Positions 22,691 to 30,937 of a DNA stretch of 38,292 nt are shown piece by piece. The translations under genes were made by a program, and so were the position numbers. The DNA comes from a virus: IMG/VR virus record IMGVR_UViG_3300000553_000009, positions 1 through 38,292 of that record. One strand, given 5' to 3'. Positions within the stretch are counted from its first letter, which is position 1; each line of letters starts with the position of its first letter. The notes beneath the pieces are model-generated. The model was not told the DNA's origin and made no database searches. It worked only from the letters and a program-made list of their open reading frames with translations.

Positions 22691-23422
22691 CTATGAATCA
22701 AAGAAGTTCACATCAATATCGAATGATTTCTCTTCTCCATCTATAAGAACAGTTAATACCTCTGTCTCTTTTCTCTTAATTCCTTGTATAAATGATATAA
22801 CTCCTTTATTGGTGGACAATGGAAGATTCTCAACAATTTTAAATCTGTCCTTGACTGGAATAGATAAGAAACTTAATACATCTTCTCCAAAAGTAACGGT
22901 TTTAATATATTTTGCAATTTCATAAGTATAGATATTGCCTATATTCTTACCTAAATCATCATTATCCCGTTTAAAGGTTTCTAGAATGGCATTTATTATC
23001 TTAGTTTCTTCGGATAGAATAGGAACTTCTAAAGAAACTTCCACAGTTCCTTTCAAAGTCTTGGAAAATGGATATTTTATAGTCTTGACCTTTTGCAAAA
23101 CCGGGGTAATATCTCCTTCGATTCCGCCAATTTTGATTTTTGGGCCAATGGCATCAATTCTCAATTTTAAGATTATTCCTAGCTTGTCCGTTACCTTCAG
23201 GTCATTATTTCCCGTATTTGAAATAATGATATCATTAACAATTTTTTGAACTTTTAGTGCTCCTTGCCCCCCGTCCCCAATAGTGCTAATTAGGTCTTTT
23301 TGTTGTTTAAATGATAGAGGAGAACAATCAATAGATTTTCCCAATGAATGAACATCTATTTTTATTTTTTGATCTTTTAGTTCTTGAATCTTATCTAAAA
23401 ATGACTTAACATTGTCTTCCAT
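22691..23422 (-). CDS. Baseplate/tail assembly protein, gp26-like
   Basis: 243 aa. The opening DVHSLGKSIDCSPLSFKQQKDLIST followed by KVQKIVNDIIISN and LGIILKLRIDAIGPKIKIG is the layout of the T4 base-plate family that includes gp26/gp51-type proteins. In that family a 'strand, then S/R-P-L/F-x-x-K-x-x-K-x-L' element precedes a helix. In T4 these proteins assist hub and tape-measure assembly and are absent from mature virions. Gene position just before the tape measure supports a chaperone role. Starts at ATG 23422 with a standard box. Confidence 0.6.
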   Translation of the reverse strand: MEDNVKSFLDKIQELKDQKIKIDVHSLGKSIDCSPLSFKQQKDLISTIGDGGQGALKVQKIVNDIIISNTGNNDLKVTDKLGIILKLRIDAIGPKIKIGGIEGDITPVLQKVKTIKYPFSKTLKGTVEVSLEVPILSEETKIINAILETFKRDNDDLGKNIGNIYTYEIAKYIKTVTFGEDVLSFLSIPVKDRFKIVENLPLSTNKGVISFIQGIKRKETEVLTVLIDGEEKSFDIDVNFFDS

Positions 23423-23433
23423 GACGATATTTA
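23423..23433 (-). promoter_or_regulatory. Late-type TAAATA box before the gp26-like gene
   Basis: TAAATA (minus strand, 23428-23433, preceded by G) + 5 nt + ATG 23422. Confidence 0.6.
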
Positions 23434-23444
23434 CATTCCCAGTA

Positions 23445-24176
23445 TCATAATGTCAAACTTGTATTCTGCTGTTTCAGTTCATCTCCATACTTTTCAATAT
23501 AATATTCAATGTCTAAAGGTGTGCTTTGAAGCAATATCTGCCCATCTATTCTTTTAGACAAATGAAAAATAATGTCTCTAAAATAAAATTCATCATAATT
23601 GGAAAACAGTCCTTTTAAAAATAAATAAGGGTCATTTGCGAAGAAATTCAGTTTAAAGTCTTTTAGAACTGGATTATCAAATATTATTACTTTTGATTTT
23701 TCTTTTAGAATATTGTTTAAAACTATATTATAGATTTTTGCGGGCAATTTGTCAATTATTTGCTTTTTTTCTAAAATACATAAATCTGATAAATTAATAA
23801 AAATACCAGATATTTCAATATATTTCAGAATTCCATAAATCGGAAGAAGTTCACTATTATCATAAAATTCACTTGGAATTCCTATTTTTAGTTTTATATC
23901 TTCTTCTTCAATAATAATTTCATTTGAAATATCATTTAGTTCCGATATGATATATGTTAATGATATTTTAGCTGCTACATCATTGAAATTAAAGTTTAAT
24001 GTGTACGCCACATCCGATCCCCAAGCCTTCAATATATTTTTAAATTTTTCAAAAGTGTTTTTTCCTTCAAATTCATTTAAATATGAAATAAATAGGGAAT
24101 AATTTTCATTTATGAGACTTTCAGAAATGGTTCTCAAATCGGAAAAAGTCAACTTAGAGTTGTTCGTAATTTTCAC
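23445..24176 (-). CDS. Tail-assembly protein of unknown family with no ATG
   Basis: An open frame of about 243 aa, rich in Ile, Leu, Asn and Lys, acidic, probably all-soluble, containing LKAWGSDVAYTLNF and SEFYDNSELLPIYGILKYIEIS. There is no Met anywhere in the frame, so initiation must use GTG 24176 (VKITNNSKL), TTG 24182, or a frameshift from the preceding tail-tube-like gene, with which it overlaps by about 23-29 bases. It lies between tube and gp26-like genes, where tail-assembly chaperones are usual. No promoter box precedes it, so it is read through from the upstream gene. Confidence 0.6.
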   Translation of the reverse strand: MKITNNSKLTFSDLRTISESLINENYSLFISYLNEFEGKNTFEKFKNILKAWGSDVAYTLNFNFNDVAAKISLTYIISELNDISNEIIIEEEDIKLKIGIPSEFYDNSELLPIYGILKYIEISGIFINLSDLCILEKKQIIDKLPAKIYNIVLNNILKEKSKVIIFDNPVLKDFKLNFFANDPYLFLKGLFSNYDEFYFRDIIFHLSKRIDGQILLQSTPLDIEYYIEKYGDELKQQNTSLTL

Positions 24177-24759
24177 TGGCAAATACTACATGTTTGATTT
24201 TAAATTCGGTATCCTCATAATTCAAAGTAAATCCATCCACAACTTTGGGAAAGGCTTTTCTAAAATGAAAACCTTTTATAAATTCACCTTTATTTGAATA
24301 TTGTCTAACTTCAATAGTCGCCTTTAATACTTCTCCTGATTGCCATTCTAGCAACCCTTGAATCCCCAAGGCAATCATCCAAGGTCTGAAAAAATTATGT
24401 TCCAAGTCCATTTGAGTTTCTATAAAACTTATGGAAAATGTTCTGTCTAAAAAGTTTGCTCTCGCAGACATACCATAACCAGGTAGAAATCCTCCCATAT
24501 TATCAGAAGCAACTAAAGCTGAAAAATTTGAAGATTCATTAGGAAGTACAACTTCTCGGGCGACCAAAATATTACCATCTTCTGTCAAATCATCGGGATT
24601 GATCTTGGCATTCCACTTTTCCCCTGCTTCATTTAAGACAGTATTAATTGAACCAGAATTTACATCCGCAATATTCACGGTCCAAAGAAAAGGAAAATTT
24701 AGAGCAAAATTCTTATCATTGGCAAAAGAGGAAAAGAACTTGTTAATATTTGGAGGCAT
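24154..24759 (-). CDS. Tail tube-like protein (second gp19-fold paralogue)
   Basis: 201 aa with the gp19-fold outline: FPFLWTVNIADV near residue 23, a long loop, FLDRTFSISFIETQMDLEHNFFRPWMIAL (a strand then the helix bearing the conserved W), GEVLKATIEVRQYS, then FHFRKAFPKVVDGFTLNYEDTEFKIKHVVFASENY. That strand ending (KAFP...L.Y....) is typical of tail tube and tube-like proteins. It differs strongly from the gene at 24844, so it is more likely a tube terminator, tube initiator or hub-side ring than the main tube. It has its own promoter box and lies just after a transcription terminator. Confidence 0.6.
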   Translation of the reverse strand: MPPNINKFFSSFANDKNFALNFPFLWTVNIADVNSGSINTVLNEAGEKWNAKINPDDLTEDGNILVAREVVLPNESSNFSALVASDNMGGFLPGYGMSARANFLDRTFSISFIETQMDLEHNFFRPWMIALGIQGLLEWQSGEVLKATIEVRQYSNKGEFIKGFHFRKAFPKVVDGFTLNYEDTEFKIKHVVFASENYEQL

Positions 24760-24770
24760 GAAAATATTTA
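24760..24770 (-). promoter_or_regulatory. Late-type TAAATA box before the second tube-like gene
   Basis: TAAATA (minus strand, 24765-24770) + 5 nt + ATG 24759, placed directly after the terminator at 24782-24816. Confidence 0.6.
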
Positions 24771-24781
24771 ACTATAAAGTA

Positions 24782-24816
24782 AAAATCTTGAATATTATTA
24801 TGATATTCAAGATTTT
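24782..24816. terminator. Bidirectional-looking intrinsic terminator after the tail tube gene
   Basis: A 14-bp perfect stem AAAATCTTGAATAT/ATATTCAAGATTTT with a 7-nt loop and a T-run. On the minus strand it ends the tube transcript. The next gene then restarts from its own box. Confidence 0.8.
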
Positions 24817-24843
24817 AAAAATTATACTCGTATCAATTACCTT

Positions 24844-25410
24844 TTAAGCGGCAAAGTCTTCATACCAATGATAAGAGAATGAGCAGGTAATAGTTTTTAC
24901 TTCTCCTGTACCTTCGGCAATGGCATATTCAACTTCTCCAATATCACGAATTCCAACTCCCACTAATTTAATAGTATCTGTAATCAGTAGTCCTTGTCCT
25001 CCTTGATTACTTTGTCCACAAGGAACACTAAGAATATCAAGAATTATATAACTTTCCGGGCCAGGCATACACATTTGTCCAGTGGTTGTAGTGTTATCGA
25101 ATGCAAGTCTCGATGCTTTTTCAAATTTAGTTCTCAAATCAAGCCCCTGATCCATATAAAATTCTATACTATATGATTCTGAACCTGGATATGTGGATTT
25201 CCCCCCAAGATTAAAGACTTGTCCCGCATATGCCACTGTTTTGTTCTCGATATTTCTACCAGGAAGTTTAGCAGTACGAGCAAATACCAAATCGGTTTCT
25301 CCATCCAAAGACATACCTGGAACTACGATTTGTTTTACTCTCATGAAGAAATCTCTGGAGAATTGTTTTTGAGAAGCAATGTTGAAAAATGTTTGGATAT
25401 CTGCTGGCAT
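24844..25410 (-). CDS. 19: Tail tube protein gp19
   Basis: 188 aa, near T4 gp19 (163 aa). It begins MPADIQTFFNIASQKQFSRDFFMRVKQI and continues with LVFARTAKLPGRNIENKTVAYAGQVFNLGGKSTYPGSESYSIEFYMDQGLDLRTKFEKASRLAF. This is the tube pattern: a loop-strand, a beta hairpin around a Gly-rich P-x-x, then a helix. The end is VKTITCSFSYHWYEDF. It is a structural protein polymerising inside the sheath. The frame extends to 25515, but that part overlaps the endonuclease gene. The start at 25410 is fixed by the box, whose bases double as that gene's stop codon. A strong terminator follows. Confidence 0.85.
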   Translation of the reverse strand: MPADIQTFFNIASQKQFSRDFFMRVKQIVVPGMSLDGETDLVFARTAKLPGRNIENKTVAYAGQVFNLGGKSTYPGSESYSIEFYMDQGLDLRTKFEKASRLAFDNTTTTGQMCMPGPESYIILDILSVPCGQSNQGGQGLLITDTIKLVGVGIRDIGEVEYAIAEGTGEVKTITCSFSYHWYEDFAA

Positions 25411-25421
25411 ATACTTATTTA
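25411..25421 (-). promoter_or_regulatory. Late-type TAAATA box before gp19
   Basis: TAAATA (minus strand, 25416-25421) + 5 nt + ATG 25410. The TAA stop of the upstream endonuclease (25415-25417) overlaps it. Confidence 0.6.
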
Positions 25422-27118
25422 GTATTGCGGTATTCAAAAACCAAATTTCCACAGTCGTAAATTCGTCTATAGCCATTCTCGTACATAATTTGCTTTTCTG
25501 TTCTGGTATCTCCACTTTTCGATATTTTGTGTTTTTGAAAATTCATTCGGTGAAATACCTTCATATTTTTAGTATAATAGTAGTTCGGAAGAGAAACTCT
25601 TAACAATTTCATTCCTAGAGTACGATATAAGTTTCCATCACTATATCTCAAATCGCAATAAGATATGAAATTATTTACTTTGGAATTTTTCAAAATTTTA
25701 CTGGCCCCTCCGACAACGGAGGTGTTCATTTTATTACAAAATCTTATTAATTCGTGCTCACATTGTCCTCTTGTTAATTTTCTTTTTCCAAAACACATTA
25801 AAGAAACCAATTCATTATTATAGTATAACCCATATGCTTCTGAATAAGAACATCTCCCCTGTATATGATTAATGTCTAAAAAGTTATTGGATTCTCTGCT
25901 TGAAACCTTGTCAAACCTGCATTTTCTGGCAAATATTTTATTAGAACTTTTATTCAACTTATTTAGTACTATAGATTTCACCAAATCTGACTTATTTTGC
26001 CATTCATGTTCGAAAACAGTGATCAATTTTATTCCCAGAGTTTTACACTTTTCATATTTCTGTAGATGCTTATATTTTTTTAATTTTTCTTCAGAATCAT
26101 TACTAGGAAACCCTGTTCCAAATGAATGCCAGGTCAATCCGCATAGTTCTATTGCCAATTTATAATCCGGTAAATATATATCCAGTTCATATCCACCCCC
26201 CAAAATTTGTCTATTATTTTCTGAAATGTTCGAAACTCCATTAGCCTTTAAAAATTTAACTAACTGAACTTCCATTTTAGATCGCCCTATAAACCCTTCA
26301 CAACTGGGACATTGTACTTTTTTCCAAAGACTATTTTTAAATAATGCCACAAAATTATATCCACACGTATTACATGTCAGACTCATTCTACTTATCAAAT
26401 TTCCTTTATCTTTCAAATCATGGATAAAGTTGTTAACAGTGTAGGCATTACTTAGAATATCTTCCGCATTATCTAGTTTATGTTTATACATAGTTTTTTT
26501 ATCAGCATAAATGGAATAGCCAGATGTCCTATCTCTAAATTGTAAAGGCATTCCCCTATAATCCAATTGAATAGTATTAATATTACTTTCTATACAATAA
26601 ATTCTCTCCGCTAAATTTAAAGATGTTACATACATAAATTTAGTGTGGGCAAATATACTACAAGTCAAGTCAATCTCTGCAACCGCTTTTAATAAACTTA
26701 TAACCGCCGATTTATTGACGGTATGTTGTTTATATAATCTCAAGCACTCTTCCTTTGAAAGAGTATTGAAATCATTAGTGTTATATACTTGGACAATAGT
26801 TTTCCATGAGTTTTCATTTTTAGTTTTATAATCAAATTTATTACGAATTTTATTATTTTTTCTACTATAATTAATATTATTGACATATTCCTTTTTTAAG
26901 ACAGAATACTTTAATTTTTCACCAGTAAGAGGACACACGATAATATTGGTTATATCGTTCAATATGCAATGAATCCTCTCTCTATTAGATGGATTATAAT
27001 CATCTAAAAATGATGTTTCCTGTTTAAGTTTTTCTATTATTCCCGAATATTTCAGTTTTTTTCCACTGAAATTTCCATTTTTATCTTGATATTTTACAAG
27101 TTCTTCTTTCAAGTTCAT
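25415..27118 (-). CDS. EDxHD (Vsr-fold) homing endonuclease, 567 aa
   Basis: The nuclease core is at about 280-373: SKMEVQLVKFLKANGV (E283), GGGYELDIYLPDYKLAIELCGLTWHS (D313, E324, H331), KYKHLQKYEKCKTLGIKLITVFEHEW (H351, H371). This is the Vsr-like EDxHD motif set of phage homing endonucleases. A Cys4 zinc ribbon (C249, C252, C270, C273) comes before it, with helical N-terminal DNA-binding parts. The last 190 residues (SRESNNFLDINHIQGRCSY...) are a domain often attached to such enzymes. It lies between gp18 and gp19, with no promoter box of its own; a Lys-rich A/T start context precedes ATG 27118. The stop codon falls inside gp19's promoter. Confidence 0.85.
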   Translation of the reverse strand: MNLKEELVKYQDKNGNFSGKKLKYSGIIEKLKQETSFLDDYNPSNRERIHCILNDITNIIVCPLTGEKLKYSVLKKEYVNNINYSRKNNKIRNKFDYKTKNENSWKTIVQVYNTNDFNTLSKEECLRLYKQHTVNKSAVISLLKAVAEIDLTCSIFAHTKFMYVTSLNLAERIYCIESNINTIQLDYRGMPLQFRDRTSGYSIYADKKTMYKHKLDNAEDILSNAYTVNNFIHDLKDKGNLISRMSLTCNTCGYNFVALFKNSLWKKVQCPSCEGFIGRSKMEVQLVKFLKANGVSNISENNRQILGGGYELDIYLPDYKLAIELCGLTWHSFGTGFPSNDSEEKLKKYKHLQKYEKCKTLGIKLITVFEHEWQNKSDLVKSIVLNKLNKSSNKIFARKCRFDKVSSRESNNFLDINHIQGRCSYSEAYGLYYNNELVSLMCFGKRKLTRGQCEHELIRFCNKMNTSVVGGASKILKNSKVNNFISYCDLRYSDGNLYRTLGMKLLRVSLPNYYYTKNMKVFHRMNFQKHKISKSGDTRTEKQIMYENGYRRIYDCGNLVFEYRNTK

Positions 27119-27163
27119 AAGTTTTTCAATGTGGCCTCCAAATATAATTTACCACGCGAGCCC

Positions 27164-27192
27164 AAAAAATCCAGATTAAATCTGGATTTTTT
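27164..27192. terminator. Intrinsic terminator after the tail sheath gene
   Basis: Stem AAAAAATCCAGAT/ATCTGGATTTTTT with a 3-nt loop and a T-run on each strand. It ends the sheath transcript 20 bases after its stop, upstream of the endonuclease gene, which lacks a box of its own. Confidence 0.8.
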
Positions 27193-27212
27193 GATTTAGT
27201 TAATAAGAGATA

Positions 27213-29519
27213 TTAGATCAATTCATTAAAGGTCGCATTAGATGGCAATGCAGTAAACGTGCAAAGAATAAATTCGGCGGACCTTGTGGGTTTAAGAAAT
27301 GCATCAAAGTTAAGTTGATTGTTATCAATAACTTGTGAAGTATTATTTCTTTCATCACAAACTATATAGTAATCGTATAGACCACCATTTTGTTTAGCAA
27401 ATTCAAAAATCGGCTTCATGGTATTGATGAACCTTGTTCTAGTGAAGTCATTATTTGGTTCAAATACGTAGAACATAGATGCTTTCTTAGTAGGTCTTTC
27501 CACCACAAAGAAACATCTACGAACATTAATTCTATCAAACGAACTTGGTTTTCTTTGAAGAGTTTTCTGACCAAATATTGCTATTCCTTGTGAAGGAGAG
27601 AACAGAACTGGATTGATATTCGATTTGTAAAGAATATCTCTCTGTTTTTGATTTGGCGTAACTGCTATGTCCACCACATTCCCCCCAATTAGGCCCCTGG
27701 TGAATCCTGCTGGTGCGGCCCAAGGAAACTCGGCGGCGTCATTACGAGCGAATGCAGCGGCAGCTACAGACGAAAATGGCATCCAAATTTTATCTCCTAA
27801 AAATTCATCATATGCCTGTGCCCAGTTAGCATATACACCCGCATAGGAGGAATTAGCAAGTTCAAATTGATGTCTAACAGGCCAATACACATATTGTTCA
27901 AAGCTGCGAGTCTTATCAGTAAGGACTTTATTATTTTTACCTGTGACCAATGAATGTCTAAGGACATCTGAGATAAAGAATACATCTCCTCTTCCTCCAG
28001 TATTACTTGGAAGATTGCAGAAATTTTCAAAAATACCAAAGATTGTTTGATAATTTGCTCTTATATTTGTCCCGGTGGAATTTAAATCCCCAGAAGTTTG
28101 TAGAGAAGATAAAGTAGGAACTAATGCGGTATCATCATAGTAGGAAGTTCCTAGTTCTTGAGTCGCCACATAAACAGATCCTAGTCCTGCCTCTACCACA
28201 ATATCAATATCATAAATTTCATCATTTAGAACTGAATTAACTGCTCTTTGAATCTTTGCAGGAATCGATCCTAAATCTTTTGAGGTTAATACTGTATTGG
28301 AGAAGTCTCCCAGTGCGTATAGATTGTCTGCATAATCCAAATTTATATCCGCACTCAGCAAAGCAGTAGTAGTTATGCCGGATTTGGTAATATCGTTACT
28401 ATTTATAATAGTATTTGTGAGAACACGAATTTTTTTATTTGGAATTCCATTTGGTCCAAGTGAAGTTGACCCATACTTATTGGATAGATATGGATTGACT
28501 AATACCTGTGTATTTAAACTATTATTATCTACACTTTCCAAGAAAAATGGAATGGCTGGACCTCCAGAAGGATTCAATTGAGTTCTAAATGAATCAATTG
28601 AACCAACAATCTTATCCTCAAGTACATAATCTAGTTTGTATGCTTCGGTGGCATTTAGACTCTTGCGAAGTTTAAATACTCCAATACTTAAGGTATCATC
28701 ATATGATCTACCATCAATATCATAGGGGGATAGTCCTTCCATTACTTGAGATATTGATCCGTATGATCCGTAGGTGGCACTTAGGTTAAACTGGAGATTT
28801 CCAGTAGGAACAGCGGTATAAGTAGCAGAACTTCCAGAAATACCAATTACCGGGGAAGATAAGCTTACAGTTTGTACTCCAAGAACGGTAGTATAATTAG
28901 TAGCGGGATTAAAAGTAGTGTTATCGGCAATTGCCACATAATATCCTTCAAATTGACTATTAATAGTGGATTGCCTAGTATTTAGAATTATAATTCCCGC
29001 ATTTCCCAAAGCAGAAGTTGAGGATAATGCGGTGGCCGCACATCCACTTGTTGACCATGTGAATAAAGACCCCTCCAATAGTTGATTATATTGAGTCGGA
29101 GTAAGAGTAAATTGAATAGGCGCACCCAAAATATACGTAGCAGAAGGAGAAGTTAAATCTGTTCCAAATGCAGAGGTGGCAGATACGAAAGTATTGACTG
29201 GATAGGCTAATGCAGAATAATTGGACCCAAATCCTGCCCCGACACCAGATCCGTAGGGCAATCTATAAGTAAAAATAGTGGCAGGCGAGTTAAGAAGCTC
29301 TTCAACACCATGATAAAAGTATCTTTCCACGCTATTTGTAGGAATTCCATACACTGATTGTAGTTCATCTAGCGTAGAAATCATTAATACCGAATCAGTT
29401 GGACCGGAATTGGTATATCCCGCGATAAACACATTGGTCCCCACGTTATTTGGAGCAATGAGAGATAGATCTCTCTCCGCAATTTGCGTACCGGGGCTAG
29501 TTATAGTTAAAGTTGCCAT
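27213..29519 (-). CDS. 18: Tail sheath protein gp18
   Basis: 768 aa (T4 gp18, 659 aa). The N-terminus TITSPGTQIAERDLSLIAP is followed by FIAGYTNSGPTDSVLMISTLDELQSVYG, the conserved opening of contractile sheaths. The C-terminus has QKQRDILYKSNINPVLFSPSQGIAIFGQKTLQ, INVRRCFFVVERPTKKA, NDFTRTRFINTMKPIF and YDYYIVCDERNNTSQVID. The last is the clear sheath core domain, with strands that link neighbouring subunits. The middle (about 90-290) is a variable beta-rich insertion, probably exposed. It wraps gp19 and contracts at infection. Preceded by a 5-nt-spaced box and followed by a terminator. Confidence 0.93.
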   Translation of the reverse strand: MATLTITSPGTQIAERDLSLIAPNNVGTNVFIAGYTNSGPTDSVLMISTLDELQSVYGIPTNSVERYFYHGVEELLNSPATIFTYRLPYGSGVGAGFGSNYSALAYPVNTFVSATSAFGTDLTSPSATYILGAPIQFTLTPTQYNQLLEGSLFTWSTSGCAATALSSTSALGNAGIIILNTRQSTINSQFEGYYVAIADNTTFNPATNYTTVLGVQTVSLSSPVIGISGSSATYTAVPTGNLQFNLSATYGSYGSISQVMEGLSPYDIDGRSYDDTLSIGVFKLRKSLNATEAYKLDYVLEDKIVGSIDSFRTQLNPSGGPAIPFFLESVDNNSLNTQVLVNPYLSNKYGSTSLGPNGIPNKKIRVLTNTIINSNDITKSGITTTALLSADINLDYADNLYALGDFSNTVLTSKDLGSIPAKIQRAVNSVLNDEIYDIDIVVEAGLGSVYVATQELGTSYYDDTALVPTLSSLQTSGDLNSTGTNIRANYQTIFGIFENFCNLPSNTGGRGDVFFISDVLRHSLVTGKNNKVLTDKTRSFEQYVYWPVRHQFELANSSYAGVYANWAQAYDEFLGDKIWMPFSSVAAAAFARNDAAEFPWAAPAGFTRGLIGGNVVDIAVTPNQKQRDILYKSNINPVLFSPSQGIAIFGQKTLQRKPSSFDRINVRRCFFVVERPTKKASMFYVFEPNNDFTRTRFINTMKPIFEFAKQNGGLYDYYIVCDERNNTSQVIDNNQLNFDAFLKPTRSAEFILCTFTALPSNATFNELI

Positions 29520-29530
29520 ATTTCTATTTA
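29520..29530 (-). promoter_or_regulatory. Late-type TAAATA box before gp18
   Basis: TAAATA (minus strand, 29525-29530) + 5 nt + ATG 29519. Confidence 0.6.
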
Positions 29531-29563
29531 ATCTTTTACCAATAAACTTTTCGAAGATTAAAT
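29526..29563. repeat. 10-bp inverted repeat across the gp18 promoter
   Basis: ATTTAATCTT (29526-29535) and AAGATTAAAT (29554-29563), an 18-nt loop between. One arm contains most of the gp18 promoter box. No T-run follows, so it is not a typical terminator; it could be an operator or mRNA hairpin. Confidence 0.4.
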
Positions 29564-29615
29564 CTCATTTAGTATCTCGACATGCATTTGGGAATAAACG
29601 AAGGTAAATCCACTT

Positions 29616-30875
29616 TCAATTATAGAATTTTTCACAGTGTAGGCTTATAATTTTCCTTTCAGTGAGAGGATAATATTTTAATATAGTCCCTTCTGTAAGA
29701 GTACAATTAGACCACGAATAAGGTTTTACCTCATAATACCCGTTCTTTTTTATCATATTAGCAATCGTTCTACTCATATTAAACTTCTTCTCAAAATCAC
29801 TTAAAGTATAACAAATAATTTTATCCGTCAAATTATTTGGATAAAATACTTCAATTAAAAAAGGCAAATAAATGTCTTTGGGTGAACGAGTATCTTTTAC
29901 TACTCCATCAAAATTTAATAATTCTATTACTGTTCCAACGGGAAAGGGGTGCAATGTTCTCTCCGTTCTGGCAGTGATGCTTTTAATTTTTCTGGCTTTT
30001 AATTGGGATATCCACACTGAATTAACCCCATATTCGGATATGAATGCCGCATCTGTCCTAATTGATACATCATATTTCGGCTTATCTGGTTCGTATATTC
30101 TTATAATATAAGATTTTGGCCGCTTTCCGATTATTCTCGTTCTTTTAGTTTTGGCTCGTTCCGATGATCTATGTTGTTTATTTTTCAATAATTGTCTTCT
30201 AAATTCTTGTTCTTCATCATTAAAATACTCTACCTCTTTTCCATTATCATCTACATATTGTAATTTTATGAGGGTTCCCCCTGGAAAAAAATGTTTAGAG
30301 TTTTTAAAAATTCTTTTAATTGTAAATGTTTTGTCGATTGATAACTTTAGTAAAGTAGACACACTAATATTGGACGATAAATTACAGTCTTTAATAGAAT
30401 TAAACTTTTTTTCTCTAATTTCTCCATTGGGAAAGTGGAATATTAATATAAATGGCCTGGCCGGTATAGGTGATTTCTTAGATAATACTCTCACTCCTTT
30501 ACGAGGATTTATCCAATTTGGGTTCATTTCTTTCATGGTTCTTCCTTTCTTCGGACTATTGATAGATACGGGAATTACTGGCCCTTTAGCTACATCTATC
30601 CGGTTATAAAAATTATTATTTTTTGCAACATTATGAAATTTTAACCATTTTTCCTCTAATTTATAAAGTTCATTTCTATCATCTATGTAACAATACTCTA
30701 TAATCACTCTCTTACACGTTTCGGGTCTTTTAGCTATGACATTCAACATCCGTTTGTTTCCACATTTATATCTAGTGGTAACTGATCTTCCTTTATGAGA
30801 ACCTATATAGTACTTATCTCTTTTTGTATCGCACCACATATACACGAAACCGAACGATTGTAATTTTTCATCCAT
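29616..30875 (-). CDS. GIY-YIG homing endonuclease with three C-terminal repeats, 419 aa
   Basis: The first 95 residues are a GIY-YIG nuclease: GFVYMWCDTKRDKYYIGSHKG with GFV-Y and YYIG standing for GIY and YIG, and Arg and Glu further on (CKRVIIEYC, LYKLEEKWL). Residues 105-130 (SPKKGRTMKEMNPNWINPRKG) look like a NUMOD3-type DNA-binding linker. Then three diverged repeats of about 65 aa follow (141-207, 254-319, 337-401), each of the form 'P-F/Y-I-x-I-x-x-P ... FPxGTxIxL'. These are unlike any domain I know and probably read DNA. The gene sits between the 194-aa tube-like gene and gp18, with its own box. Confidence 0.85.
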   Translation of the reverse strand: MDEKLQSFGFVYMWCDTKRDKYYIGSHKGRSVTTRYKCGNKRMLNVIAKRPETCKRVIIEYCYIDDRNELYKLEEKWLKFHNVAKNNNFYNRIDVAKGPVIPVSINSPKKGRTMKEMNPNWINPRKGVRVLSKKSPIPARPFILIFHFPNGEIREKKFNSIKDCNLSSNISVSTLLKLSIDKTFTIKRIFKNSKHFFPGGTLIKLQYVDDNGKEVEYFNDEEQEFRRQLLKNKQHRSSERAKTKRTRIIGKRPKSYIIRIYEPDKPKYDVSIRTDAAFISEYGVNSVWISQLKARKIKSITARTERTLHPFPVGTVIELLNFDGVVKDTRSPKDIYLPFLIEVFYPNNLTDKIICYTLSDFEKKFNMSRTIANMIKKNGYYEVKPYSWSNCTLTEGTILKYYPLTERKIISLHCEKFYN

Positions 30876-30888
30876 ACCTCATTATTTA
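30876..30888 (-). promoter_or_regulatory. Late-type TAAATA box before the GIY-YIG gene
   Basis: TAAATA (minus strand, 30883-30888) + 7 nt + ATG 30873-30875. The spacer contains GAGG, one of few Shine-Dalgarno-like sequences. Confidence 0.5.
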
Positions 30889-30937
30889 GTATAAATGATT
30901 TACTATTTAAGGAATTAAATATGATCAACAATCCAAA

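Noticed and set aside
25411-25515. Upstream extension of the gp19 frame to 25515
   Set aside because: It overlaps the end of the endonuclease gene and lacks a box. ATG 25410, with a 5-nt-spaced box, gives the normal gp19 N-terminus.
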